Assembly (NCBI RefSeq): GCF_024505145.1
Contig: NZ_JANIAA010000013.1
Span: 124,001-188,000, forward strand
Length of the DNA: 64,000 bases
Origin: Streptomyces rugosispiralis
GTDB lineage: Bacteria; Actinomycetota; Actinomycetes; Streptomycetales; Streptomycetaceae
Direction: 5' to 3'
A program made the position numbers and the translations under genes. Below the pieces are notes generated by a model that had not been told where the DNA came from, made no database searches, and was given only the letters and a program-made list of their open reading frames with translations. Positions 17,212-26,103 of this stretch are shown here, in pieces (positions within the stretch are counted from its first letter, which is position 1; each line of letters opens with the position of its first letter).

Positions 17212-18045
17212 TCACTCCCCCGGTGGCGGCCCGTCCCATTCGATGACGTCCACCTCGTCGCCCACGGCCAGTTTTCCGGCGCGGGTCACGGAGAACTGGC
17301 AGCCGAACAGGGTGGCGCCGCCGGGGCCGCGCCGGTAGCCGGCCATGGTGCGCAGCGGCTCGGGGCCCGCCTTGACGCCCTCGCTCTGATCGACCGTCGT
17401 CACGACGCACCGGGCGGTGTGCTTGGCGAAGCCCAGCTCGGCTCCGCCGACGGCGATCCTGCGGACCCGGTCCTCCCGATGGGGTTCGTCCCATCCGCCG
17501 ATCACGATGCCGGGGCGGAAGCGGCTCATCGGCAGTGCCGCGCCACCCGCCTCGGCGATCCGCGCGTTCAGCCCGTCCAGGCTGGCCCGGGAGACGATGT
17601 GCACCGCGGCACTGTCGGCGTAACCACAGGTGCCGGGGATCCAGCCATCGGTCACCCGGTCGTGCTCCGGGGGCACCCGCACCAGCCTGCTCGGCGCGCC
17701 CAGGAACCGGGAGAGCCACGTGGCGGCGTCCTCGCCCTGGTCGATGCCAAGGTAGGGCGTGTCGAACACGGTGACCTCGCGCCGGGCGGAGGTGGTGTCG
17801 ATGTCGATGGCCACCTCGTCCTCACCGGGTGCGGACAGGGTGAGCCGGGTGCCGTGCGGGTCGATGGCGGGGCGGATGACGGCGAGCCGGGGATCCCGCC
17901 GCTGAGTGCGGCACTCTCCGTCCTCGTCCATGACCATGAAGCTGCGGTCGTGTTCCAGACCAGCCTGTGTCAGCAGCGCCTCGGACAGGGAGACACCCGC
18001 GCAGCCCTTGATGGGATAGCAGGTCAGCTCGACAACGGTGGCCAC
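17212..18045 (-). CDS. MOSC domain-containing protein, 277 aa
   Basis: An N-terminal MOSC_N beta-barrel (YPIKGCAGVSLSEALLTQAG, residues 11-30) precedes the MOSC domain, with MSRFRPGIVIGG and the likely molybdenum-cofactor-binding Cys in KHTARCVVTTVDQ. MOSC proteins relate to the C-terminal domain of molybdenum cofactor sulfurase and to mARC/YiiM/YcbX enzymes that reduce N-hydroxylated compounds. GTG start at 18045 with AAGG upstream. The window has two molybdoenzyme operons (formate dehydrogenase, Pao-like), but neither is adjacent. Confidence 0.88.
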   Translation of the reverse strand: MATVVELTCYPIKGCAGVSLSEALLTQAGLEHDRSFMVMDEDGECRTQRRDPRLAVIRPAIDPHGTRLTLSAPGEDEVAIDIDTTSARREVTVFDTPYLGIDQGEDAATWLSRFLGAPSRLVRVPPEHDRVTDGWIPGTCGYADSAAVHIVSRASLDGLNARIAEAGGAALPMSRFRPGIVIGGWDEPHREDRVRRIAVGGAELGFAKHTARCVVTTVDQSEGVKAGPEPLRTMAGYRRGPGGATLFGCQFSVTRAGKLAVGDEVDVIEWDGPPPGE

Positions 18046-19758
18046 GCGGGCACCTTACCCCAGGGGTGGCGGCGGCTCCGAGCGGCCGATCGGGGCGGTC
18101 GTCCCCATCGCCCGGTGCCCGACCGGCGTTTCATGGCACGGCCCGGCTCCGCCATGCGCCCCCGGCCCGGCGTCCAGCGGCAGGACGTAGCACCGAGTAC
18201 GCCGAATGACCCCCGTGCACGGCCGGTGACCACCGGCATACGCCGTAGGTGCGCTGCGCCTCCCGTCGGCGGGAACGCAAAACGAACCGTTTCCGGGGAG
18301 CGGCGGACGAGGCCGCGGGAAAAGCGCGGCCCCCGGGCCGCCCGGGGTCCCGGACAGGCGGGGTGAGGGGTGACTATTCCGGGGCCGCTCCTGCGAGCGG
18401 CTGGAAGGGAGGAAGTCGATGTGAGGCAATGATATGCGCGGCGGCGCGGTTCCCGCTATACACGGACGGCGTGATTCTCCGCCAGTTCCCGGCCGCCATG
18501 ACGACCGGCCCTTTTCGGAGAACTGCCGCGACGCACGGACGGTCGGCGAGGCGATGCCCGACAAGAGATACGGTAAGCGCCGAGTCAAGTCCGTTCCGTG
18601 ACCGATGAGTTGGCCAGGCGCGCAAGCGGCTGCCGCTGTTCCGCGGGCCATACCGGAGGCGAGAGGGCATACGGCTCGGGACCCTGGTTCCGCGCCCGGC
18701 GACCTCGGGAGCCAGCCGTAGGGCGCGCCGGTGCCGAAAGCGGCGAGGAGCGGGGAGCGAGGAGCGGGGAGCGAGGACCGAGCGCCCGTCGACGGGGAGT
18801 GTCGGCACCGGATCAGGGCGACCGTCGACGAGGAGCGTCGGCACCGGATCAGGGCGGCCGGAGGCGAGCGACCCGAGGAAAGGCGGTCACCTCGCCGTCT
18901 TCCCGTCGCCTCCCCGCCGCGTCGTCGTCCGGGACCGCGTCCGGCCCCGGACGGCGGCCCCGCCCCTGAACGCCGCGGTCGGCGGCCGGCCCCGTCGATA
19001 CGTTTCAGTCTCCCGCCGCGCCCCGCGAAACTCCGCCGGGCACCTCCGGGCGCGTTCACTCATGCGTCCCCCTCTTCCCCACCCCACCGCAAGACCGTCC
19101 TATTTCCCGCGCCTCCCGCCGTCTCCCGCTCTCCCCTTCCTCTCCTCCCCTCCCCGGCATTCTCCGGATGCCGGGGAGGGGGCCGGAACGGCCGGTTCCA
19201 GCGCGGTGCCGCGCGGTTACCGCCGCCGCCTCGGGTCCGGCCGCCATGCGTCCGATCTTGACCGGGCGGTGCCGCAATAGCGCCGGAGAAGATCCCGTGC
19301 CGCGCGCCCGGCCCGCACCGGACGCCGTATTGAGCGGCCCGCCGCTCGTCCGCGCTTCAACCTTCCACGCCCCGGCGGCAATTCACCCGGACCGCCGTCC
19401 GGGATCGGTCGCCGATCACCCGTAATCCAATCCAGCGGAATAGCGTCCGCCCCTCCCCGGGGTCCGGAGAATCATTTCCGTTCGTACGAGGACGTCCGGC
19501 GGCGCGTGCTCGCCCGCGCCCGCCCCCGGCCCGTCGCTCCCGCCCCGCCGGCGGCCGTGCGCCCCCGGCCCTCCATGCGCCTCCCACCGCGCAGCTGAGG
19601 AGGCGTCAGCCGATTCCGGGGTGGCACCGGGCGGCGCGCGGCGGTCCATGAGGCCCCCTGCGCCTTGTGACCGGCGGGGCCGGGCTGCGGTACTCGTACA
19701 GCCCGCCGGGTCCTCCGGAGGGCGACGTCGAGAGCCGTTGTGGAGAGGAACCAGCCTC
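18046..19758. other. Gene-poor 1.7-kb region
   Basis: No convincing coding region is visible: open frames here lack ribosome binding sites, have atypical composition for genes (Arg/Pro/Gly-rich in all frames) and no recognisable domains. The interval contains short tandem repeats (18742-18859) and pyrimidine-rich runs around 19070-19160. Its right end must carry the promoter of the Rpf-like gene at 19759. I looked for a c-di-AMP (ydaO-type) riboswitch, known upstream of Streptomyces rpfA, and did not recognise its conserved blocks. Confidence 0.55.
18788..18859. repeat. Tandem 36-nt direct repeat (2 copies)
   Basis: The units 18788-18823 and 18824-18859 are 36 nt each and differ at 3 positions. 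Just before, at about 18742-18778, a GAGCGAGGAGCGGG-type short repeat also occurs in tandem. Repeats lie in a non-coding stretch. A function is not evident. Confidence 0.75.
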
Positions 19759-20916
19759 ATGGCCGTACGAGGAAGTCACCGACGCCCCGCATCGCCCAGC
19801 CGGGTCTCGCCGCTGTGCGCGGCGCTCACCGCGGGTGGTGTCGGCATCGTCCTGCCGCTCCTCGGCGCCGGCGCCGCCCACGCGGCCTCGGTCGACACCT
19901 GGAACCGGGTCGCCAAGTGCGAGAGCGGGGGCAACTGGCACATCAACACCGGCAACGGCTACTACGGCGGACTGCAGTTCTCCCAGCACACCTGGGCGGC
20001 GTTCGGCGGCACCGCCTACGCCGCGCGGGCCGATCTGGCCTCCAAGGGCCAGCAGATCACCGTGGCCGAGGCGGTGCTGCGCAAACAGGGCCCCGGCGCG
20101 TGGCCGGTGTGCTCCGGCCGCGGCCGGCTGTCCCGGTCCGGGCCACCCGCCGGAGTGACGAGCCAGAACGCCCACCCCCGCGCCCAGCACCCGGCGAAGC
20201 CCAAGAAGTCGGCCAAGTCCGCCGCGAAGTCCCGGGCCCGGCAGCACACCGCCCGGCGCGCGGCGGCGTCCGGCTCCTACGCGGTCGTCCGCGGCGACAC
20301 ACTGTCCCGCATCGCCACGCGTGCGTCCGTCAGGGGTGGCTGGAAGGCGCTGTACCACGCCAACCGCGGGACCGTCGGCCCGAACCCCGATCTGATCCAC
20401 CCGGGACAGCGGCTGGCCCTGCCCGCGGGCTCCCGGCATCCGCACAAGGCGGCGCCCCGCCACCGCGCCTCGGCGATCTCGAGCCACACGGTGGTCCGCA
20501 AGACGGCGGCCCGGCCGCATATGACCCCGGTCAGCGGGCCGGTCAGCGCGGGGTACGGCATCCGCGGCTCACGGTGGACGAGCGGCCATCACACCGGCGT
20601 GGACTTCGCGGTGCCCATCGGCACCTCCGTGTGCGCGGCCGCGCCGGGCACCGTGGTGGCGGCCGGGTGGGGCGGCCCCTTCGGCTACCAGGTGATCATC
20701 CGCCACGCCGACGGGCTCTACACCCACTACGGGCATCTGTCGGCGCTGACGGTCCGCACCGGGCAGCCGGTCGAGGCGGGCCACCGGATCGCCCGGTCCG
20801 GCAGCACCGGGAACGCCACCGGACCGCATCTCCACTTCGAGGTCCGCACCGGCCCGCGCTACGGGTCCGACATCGACCCGCTGGCCTATCTGCGCTCCCA
20901 CGGCGTCAGCGTCTGA
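19759..20916 (+). CDS. Secreted Rpf-LysM-M23 cell-wall hydrolase, 385 aa
   Basis: A signal peptide (about residues 1-42, ending AGAAHA) precedes a resuscitation-promoting-factor transglycosylase domain (TWNRVAKCESGGNW, then NGYYGGLQFSQHTW). A Lys/Ala-rich linker, a LysM peptidoglycan-binding domain (YAVVRGDTLSRIATRA), and a C-terminal M23 zinc endopeptidase follow, the last with HTGVDFAVPIGT, YTHYGHLSAL and GPHLHFEVR carrying the metal-binding His and Asp. The catalytic Rpf Glu is in CESGG. Some Streptomyces Rpf proteins share this combination, and it would cleave both glycan strands and peptide bridges, helping spore germination and growth. GGAGAGGAA lies 8 nt upstream of ATG 19759. A strong hairpin follows. 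Confidence 0.92.
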   Translation: MAVRGSHRRPASPSRVSPLCAALTAGGVGIVLPLLGAGAAHAASVDTWNRVAKCESGGNWHINTGNGYYGGLQFSQHTWAAFGGTAYAARADLASKGQQITVAEAVLRKQGPGAWPVCSGRGRLSRSGPPAGVTSQNAHPRAQHPAKPKKSAKSAAKSRARQHTARRAAASGSYAVVRGDTLSRIATRASVRGGWKALYHANRGTVGPNPDLIHPGQRLALPAGSRHPHKAAPRHRASAISSHTVVRKTAARPHMTPVSGPVSAGYGIRGSRWTSGHHTGVDFAVPIGTSVCAAAPGTVVAAGWGGPFGYQVIIRHADGLYTHYGHLSALTVRTGQPVEAGHRIARSGSTGNATGPHLHFEVRTGPRYGSDIDPLAYLRSHGVSV

Positions 20917-20974
20917 CGCCGCTCACTCCGGACGCATCGCGTCCGCACGGTCCATCTCCGAGGGGTGGGGGAAG

Positions 20975-21010
20975 GGGAGGCCGCCCGAGGCACGGCTCGG
21001 GCGGCCTCCC
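20975..21010. terminator. Terminator hairpin, 15-bp stem
   Basis: The arms 20975-20989 and 20996-21010 are perfectly complementary over 15 bp with a 6-nt loop GCACGG. It lies between the convergent Rpf-like gene (ends 20916) and DUF429 gene (ends 21031). Confidence 0.85.
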
Positions 21011-21030
21011 GCCATCCGCGCGGAGACCGG

Positions 21031-21765
21031 TCAGTACCAGATCGCGACGGGCAGCCCGGTCGCCGTCGTCTCAGGCGGATCGGGAAGGCTCCGGGCGGCC
21101 CGGAGCGCGATGCGCCGCGCGCTCCAGGCCGCCGCCGCGGCGTCCAGGACGTCGTCGGGCGGCACCCGCCCGGCCACTCCGAGGTCGTCGGGCAGGACGA
21201 TGCCCTGGTCCGCCAGCAGCCGGCGGCGCACGGCCTGGCCGTTCCAGCTCTTCTTGCTCCAGGGCACGGGCCGCCCCTCCTCCAGGGCGGCGAAGGAGAC
21301 CTCGGGATGGACCTCGTACAGCCGGTGGTCGCCCCCGTCGCGGCAGGCGTTGGCCTCACGCAGCTTCGCCGCCAGCCCCCACGACTGGCGGCTCAGCCCC
21401 TTCTTGACCACCCGTCGGCAGACCTCATTGGCCTCGTCGTAGTCGCCCGCCTCCCAGACCTCGCGCGGCGGTACGGAGAAGACCCGGGAGCGGTGCGGGG
21501 CCACCAGCGCGGCGGCCAGGGCGTCGGCCGCACGCCATCCCTCCGCCAGCAGCCCCAGCGGCATGTCGACCGCCACCACGGCGGCGTCCGGAACCCGGCC
21601 GAGCAGCTCGCTCAGCGCCTCGTCGGTGTCGGCCCCGGCGAAGCGGCCCTCCTCGTCCAGGGTCACGGCCACCCAGCCGGTGCGGCAGGCATCCACCCCC
21701 ACGACAGGCGATTCGGCGCATCCGGATGCGGGCGGAGTGTGAAAAGCATCGCGACGGGAACCCAT
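21031..21765 (-). CDS. DUF429 domain protein, 244 aa
   Basis: The protein has the DUF429 (RNase H-fold) pattern: VVGVDACRTGWVAVTLD at the N-terminus, VVAVDMPLGLL in the middle with the acidic residue, and PHRSRVFSVPPREVWEA followed by EVHPEVSFAAL. DUF429 members are predicted nuclease-like, but activity is not established. ATG 21765 is used; no good ribosome binding site precedes it, and the internal GTG at the VVGVDAC block is a possible shorter start. The gene is divergent from the formate dehydrogenase operon (62 bp gap). Confidence 0.85.
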   Translation of the reverse strand: MGSRRDAFHTPPASGCAESPVVGVDACRTGWVAVTLDEEGRFAGADTDEALSELLGRVPDAAVVAVDMPLGLLAEGWRAADALAAALVAPHRSRVFSVPPREVWEAGDYDEANEVCRRVVKKGLSRQSWGLAAKLREANACRDGGDHRLYEVHPEVSFAALEEGRPVPWSKKSWNGQAVRRRLLADQGIVLPDDLGVAGRVPPDDVLDAAAAAWSARRIALRAARSLPDPPETTATGLPVAIWY

Positions 21766-21826
21766 GCGCCGTATCCGACCACACGGATGAGCCGGTACGG
21801 GACCGAACGGCAGGAAAGGGACGGAG

Positions 21827-24800
21827 ATGGGCGTACGTACTTGGATCCAGGATTGGCCTGTCTACCGCCAGCTGACCGGAAGTGACCCGCTCGGCCGCGG
21901 CGCCGCCGCCACCTCGGCCGCCACCCGTGAGCAGCGCCCCCGCACCGTCACGGCCGACAAGGTGGTCAAGTCGGTATGCCCCTACTGCGCGGTGGGATGC
22001 GCCCAGAACGTCTATGTGAAGGACGACCGGGTGGTGCAGATCGAGGGCGACCCCGACTCACCGGTCAGCCGCGGCCGGCTGTGCCCCAAGGGCTCGGCGT
22101 CCCTCCAGCTGACCACCGGCGAGTCCCGGCGCCACGAGGTGCTCTACCGCCGCCCGTACGGCACCGACTGGGAGCGGCTGGACCTGGACACCGCGATGGA
22201 CATGGTCGTCGAGCGGGTGATCCGCACCCGCCGCGAGGGCTGGCAGCGGGAGCGGGACGGGGTCCGCGTCAACCGCACCATGGGGATCGCCAGCCTCGGC
22301 GGCGCCACCCTGGACAACGAGGAGAACTACCTCATCAAGAAGTTGCTGACCGGGCTCGGGGTGATCCAGGTGGAGAACCAGGCCCGGGTCTGCCACTCCT
22401 CGACCGTGGCCGGGCTCGGCACCTCCTTCGGCCGCGGTGGCGCCACCACCTTTCTGCAGGACCTGCAGAACGCGGACTGCATCGTGATCGAGGGCTCCAA
22501 CTTCGCCGAGGCCCATCCCGTGGGCTTCCAGTGGGTGATGGAGGCCAAGGCGCGCGGCGCGCGGGTCATCCATGTCGATCCGCGCTTCAGCCGCACCAGC
22601 GCGCTGGCCGATCTGTACGTACCGATCCGGGCCGGGACCGACATCGCCTTCCTCGGCGGCATCATCAACCACGTCCTCACCGGCGGCTACGACTTCCGCG
22701 CCTACGTCCTGGAGTACACCAACGCGGCCACCATCGTCGGCGAGGAGTTCGAGGACACCGAGGACCTGGCCGGGATCTTCTCCGGTCTCGACCCGGAGAC
22801 CGGCCACTACGACATCTCCACCTGGAGCTACGAGGGCGCCGAGGTCCAGGCGCCGCAGGGCGCGCCCGACGAGCTGTACGAGGACCGCACCCGGCGTGCG
22901 TCCCTGTCGACCGCCGCCTTCTCCGAATCCCACGGCTCCGGCGGCGCGCCCATCCCCGCGGCGGTCCCCACCGACCGGACCCTGCGACATCCGCGCTGCG
23001 TCTATCAGATCCTCAAGCGCCACTTCTCGCGCTACACACCCGAGATGGTCGAGCGGACCTGCGGGATTCCCCAGGACACCTTCCTGGAGGTGTGCCGCGC
23101 GCTGGTGGAGAACTCCGGCCCGGACCGCACCTCGGAGTTCGTGTACGCCGTCGGCTGGACCCAGCACACCGTGGGCGCCCAGTACATCCGCACCGCCAGC
23201 ATCCTCCAGCTGCTGCTCGGCAACATCGGCCGCCCCGGCGGCGGCATCCAGGCGCTGCGCGGCCACGCCAGCATCCAGGGCTCCAGCGACATCCCCACCC
23301 TGTTCAACGTGCTCCCCGGCTACATCCCGATGCCGCACGCCCACGCCCACGAGGACCTGGACACCTTCATCGAGGCCATAAAGACCGAGAAGGGCTTCTG
23401 GGGCGAGATGCGCTCCTACGTCGTCAGCCTGCTCAAGGCGTACTTCGGCGACGCCGCGCACGCAGGCAACGACTACTGCTTCGGCCATCTGCCCCGGCTG
23501 ACCGGCTCCCACAGCACCTATCACACCGTGAAGGAGATGCTGGACGGAGTCTGCAAGGGCTACTTCCTGATGGGCGAGAACCCCGCCGTGGGCTCGGCCA
23601 ACACCAAGATGCAGCGGCTGGGCATGGCCAATCTGGACTGGCTCGTCGTCCGGGACTTCTCCCTCATCGAGTCGGCCACCTGGTGGCAGGACGGCCCGGA
23701 GATCGAGACCGGCGAGCTGCGCACCGAGGACATCGCCACCGAGGTGTTCTTCTTCCCCGCCGCCGCCCACACCGAGAAGTCCGGCTCGTTCACCAACACC
23801 AACCGGATGCTGCAGTGGCATTTCGCCGCCAAGGAGCCGGACGGCGAGGCGCGCAGCGATCTGTGGTTCATGTACCACCTGGGGCGGCGGATCAAGGAGC
23901 GGCTGAAGGACTCCACCGACCCGATGGACCGGGCCATCCAGGACCTGTCCTGGTCCTACCCCACCGAGGGGCCGCAGGACGAGCCCAGTGCCGAGGCGAT
24001 CCTGGCCGAGATCAACGGCCAGGACGCGCGGGGCGAGCCGCTCAGCGCGTATACCCAGCTGAAGGACGACGGCTCCACCTCCTGCGGCTGCTGGATCTAC
24101 TGCGGGGTGTACGCCGACGGCGTCAACCAGGCCGCCCGCCGCAAGCCGCACACCGAGCAGGACTGGATCGCCGCCGAATGGGCCTGGGCCTGGCCGGCCA
24201 ACCGCCGCGTCCTCTACAACCGAGCCTCGGCCGACCCGGACGGCAAGCCGTGGAGCGAGCGCAAGGCGCTGGTGTGGTGGGATGCCGAGCGGAAGCGGTG
24301 GACCGGCCATGACATCCCGGACTTCATCCCCGACCGGGCGCCCTCCTACCGGCCGCCCGAGGGCGCCCGGGGCCCGGACGCGCTCAGCGGAGTGGATCCG
24401 TTCATCATGCAGGCCGACGGCAAGGGGTGGCTGTACGCCCCGGCCGGGCTGGTGGACGGTCCGATGCCGACGCACTACGAGCCGCAGGACTCGCCGGTGC
24501 GCAATCCCCTCTATCCGGAGCAGCAGCGCAACCCGGTCCGGGAGGTGATCCCCGATGTGCACAACGCCTTCCACCCCAGCGGGGGTGAGCCGGGCAGCGA
24601 GGTGTTCCCGTACATGATCACCACCTATCGGCTCACCGAGCACTTCACGGCGGGCGGGATGAGCCGCTGGACACCGTATCTGGCCGAGCTGCAACCGGAG
24701 TTCTTCTGCGAGGTCTCCCCCGAGCTGGCCGGTGAGCGGCATCTGGAGCACACCGGCTGGGCGACCCTGATCAGCGCGCGGGGGGTGATCGAGGCCCGGG

Positions 24801-25087
24801 TGATGGTCACCGAGCGGATGTCCCCGATCAGGGCCGGGGGCCGCACGGTGCATCAGATCGGGCTGCCGTACCACTGGGGTCCCAATGGCTACACCCGCGG
24901 GGACGCCGCCAATGAACTGTCCGCCATCGCCCTCGACCCGAATGTCCACATCCAGGAGGTGAAGGCGCTGAGCGCCGATATCCGTCCCGGCCGCCGCCCC
25001 CGCGGCCCGGAGCTGACGGCCCTGCTCGAAGACTACCGGCGGCGCGCCGGCATCACACCGCGGACCGGAACGGAGGTACGGGGATGA
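21827..25087 (+). CDS. fdh: Formate dehydrogenase catalytic subunit (Cys form), 1086 aa
   Basis: The protein is a molybdenum/bis-MGD oxidoreductase of the FdnG/FdoG type that oxidises formate to CO2. The N-terminal 4Fe-4S motif has CPYCAVGC at residues 51-58 and RLCPKG at Cys86. The active-site residue falls in NQARVCHSS and is Cys189 (TGC), where E. coli FdnG has selenocysteine. The C-terminal molybdopterin-dinucleotide domain holds the RLTEHFTAGGMSRW and HQIGLPYHWGP blocks. Length (1086) fits the FDH-N alpha class. No twin-arginine signal is seen at the N-terminus, so the enzyme probably faces the cytoplasm, unlike E. coli FDH-N. The next gene overlaps by 4 nt (ATGA). AGGAAAGGGACGGAG precedes the ATG. 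Confidence 0.92.
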   Translation: MGVRTWIQDWPVYRQLTGSDPLGRGAAATSAATREQRPRTVTADKVVKSVCPYCAVGCAQNVYVKDDRVVQIEGDPDSPVSRGRLCPKGSASLQLTTGESRRHEVLYRRPYGTDWERLDLDTAMDMVVERVIRTRREGWQRERDGVRVNRTMGIASLGGATLDNEENYLIKKLLTGLGVIQVENQARVCHSSTVAGLGTSFGRGGATTFLQDLQNADCIVIEGSNFAEAHPVGFQWVMEAKARGARVIHVDPRFSRTSALADLYVPIRAGTDIAFLGGIINHVLTGGYDFRAYVLEYTNAATIVGEEFEDTEDLAGIFSGLDPETGHYDISTWSYEGAEVQAPQGAPDELYEDRTRRASLSTAAFSESHGSGGAPIPAAVPTDRTLRHPRCVYQILKRHFSRYTPEMVERTCGIPQDTFLEVCRALVENSGPDRTSEFVYAVGWTQHTVGAQYIRTASILQLLLGNIGRPGGGIQALRGHASIQGSSDIPTLFNVLPGYIPMPHAHAHEDLDTFIEAIKTEKGFWGEMRSYVVSLLKAYFGDAAHAGNDYCFGHLPRLTGSHSTYHTVKEMLDGVCKGYFLMGENPAVGSANTKMQRLGMANLDWLVVRDFSLIESATWWQDGPEIETGELRTEDIATEVFFFPAAAHTEKSGSFTNTNRMLQWHFAAKEPDGEARSDLWFMYHLGRRIKERLKDSTDPMDRAIQDLSWSYPTEGPQDEPSAEAILAEINGQDARGEPLSAYTQLKDDGSTSCGCWIYCGVYADGVNQAARRKPHTEQDWIAAEWAWAWPANRRVLYNRASADPDGKPWSERKALVWWDAERKRWTGHDIPDFIPDRAPSYRPPEGARGPDALSGVDPFIMQADGKGWLYAPAGLVDGPMPTHYEPQDSPVRNPLYPEQQRNPVREVIPDVHNAFHPSGGEPGSEVFPYMITTYRLTEHFTAGGMSRWTPYLAELQPEFFCEVSPELAGERHLEHTGWATLISARGVIEARVMVTERMSPIRAGGRTVHQIGLPYHWGPNGYTRGDAANELSAIALDPNVHIQEVKALSADIRPGRRPRGPELTALLEDYRRRAGITPRTGTEVRG

Positions 25088-26103
25088 CCGACACCTCGAA
25101 GCGCTCCTCGCTGATCGGCCGCAATCTGCTCGCCGGAGCCGAACCGGATGTCGCCGGGGACGCCGGGCACGAGGGCCATCCGCCCCGGGTCGGCTTCTTC
25201 ACCGACACCTCGGTGTGCATCGGCTGCAAGGCGTGCGAGGTGGCGTGCAAGGAGTGGAACGCCGTCCCGGAGGACGGGCTGGACTTCACCGGCATGTCCT
25301 TCGACAACACCCAGGGCCTCTCCGCCTCCACCTGGCGCCATGTGGCCTTCATCGAGCAGAACAAGCCGCTGGGCCGGGCCGAGGCGGGGGTCGACCACGG
25401 CGATGTCGATGTGCTGGCCCTCGCGGCGCGGGGCTCCGGAACCCCGGTCGAGGAGGCGGCGATCACCCCCACCTCCCCCGCGTCGCCGTCCGACGGCGGG
25501 CGGAACGGGCTGCGGTGGCTGATGTCCTCGGACGTGTGCAAGCACTGCACCCACGCGGCGTGCCTGGACGTGTGCCCGACCGGTGCGCTGTTCCGCACCG
25601 AGTTCGGGACCGTGGTGGTCCAGGACGACGTGTGCAACGGCTGCGGCTACTGCGTGCCCGCCTGTCCGTACGGGGTCATCGACGTACGGCCCGAGGACGG
25701 CGGCGCCCACAAGTGCACGCTGTGCTACGACCGGCTGGGCGCGGGCCAGGAACCCGCGTGCGCCAAGGCCTGCCCCACCGACTCCATCCAGTTCGGCCCC
25801 CTGGACGAGCTGCGCGAGCGCGCCGCCGCCCGGGTCGAGGAGCTGCACCGGGTGGGGGTCGCGGACGCGCGACTGTACGGGCACGACCCGGAGGACGGCG
25901 TCGGCGGCGACGGCGCCTTCTTCCTGCTGCTGGACGAGCCGGAGGTGTACGGGCTGCCGCCGGACCCGGTCGTCACCACCCGTGATCTGCCCTCGATGTG
26001 GCGGCACGCGGGTGCCGCGGCCCTGTCCCTGCTCGGTGGCGTGGCCGCCGTGTTCGCGGCCCGAGCCGGTGTGAGCGGGCGCCGTACCGGAAGGAGGCGC
26101 TGA
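25084..26103 (+). CDS. Formate dehydrogenase iron-sulfur (beta) subunit, 339 aa
   Basis: This protein carries electrons from the catalytic subunit to the membrane. It has four cysteine clusters for 4Fe-4S centres: CIGCKACEVACKEWN, CKHCTHAACLDVC, CNGCGYCVPACP, and CTLCYDRL with a later CAKACPTD. It matches FdnH/HybA-like subunits. A C-terminal hydrophobic segment (AALSLLGGVAAVFAARAGV, about residues 305-325) could anchor it in the membrane. It overlaps the catalytic gene by 4 nt and the stop overlaps the next ATG, so the three genes are translationally coupled. Confidence 0.92.
   Translation: MTDTSKRSSLIGRNLLAGAEPDVAGDAGHEGHPPRVGFFTDTSVCIGCKACEVACKEWNAVPEDGLDFTGMSFDNTQGLSASTWRHVAFIEQNKPLGRAEAGVDHGDVDVLALAARGSGTPVEEAAITPTSPASPSDGGRNGLRWLMSSDVCKHCTHAACLDVCPTGALFRTEFGTVVVQDDVCNGCGYCVPACPYGVIDVRPEDGGAHKCTLCYDRLGAGQEPACAKACPTDSIQFGPLDELRERAAARVEELHRVGVADARLYGHDPEDGVGGDGAFFLLLDEPEVYGLPPDPVVTTRDLPSMWRHAGAAALSLLGGVAAVFAARAGVSGRRTGRRR

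Noticed and set aside
18249..18969. Overlapping short open frames in the gene-poor region
   Set aside because: All frames are Arg/Pro/Gly-rich, without ribosome binding sites or recognisable domains.
19440..19758. Possible c-di-AMP riboswitch before the Rpf-like gene
   Set aside because: The conserved blocks of the ydaO class were not recognised by eye; only an RNA covariance search could settle it.
22058..24949. 963-codon minus-strand open frame
   Set aside because: It lies wholly antisense to the formate dehydrogenase catalytic gene and has low-complexity composition.
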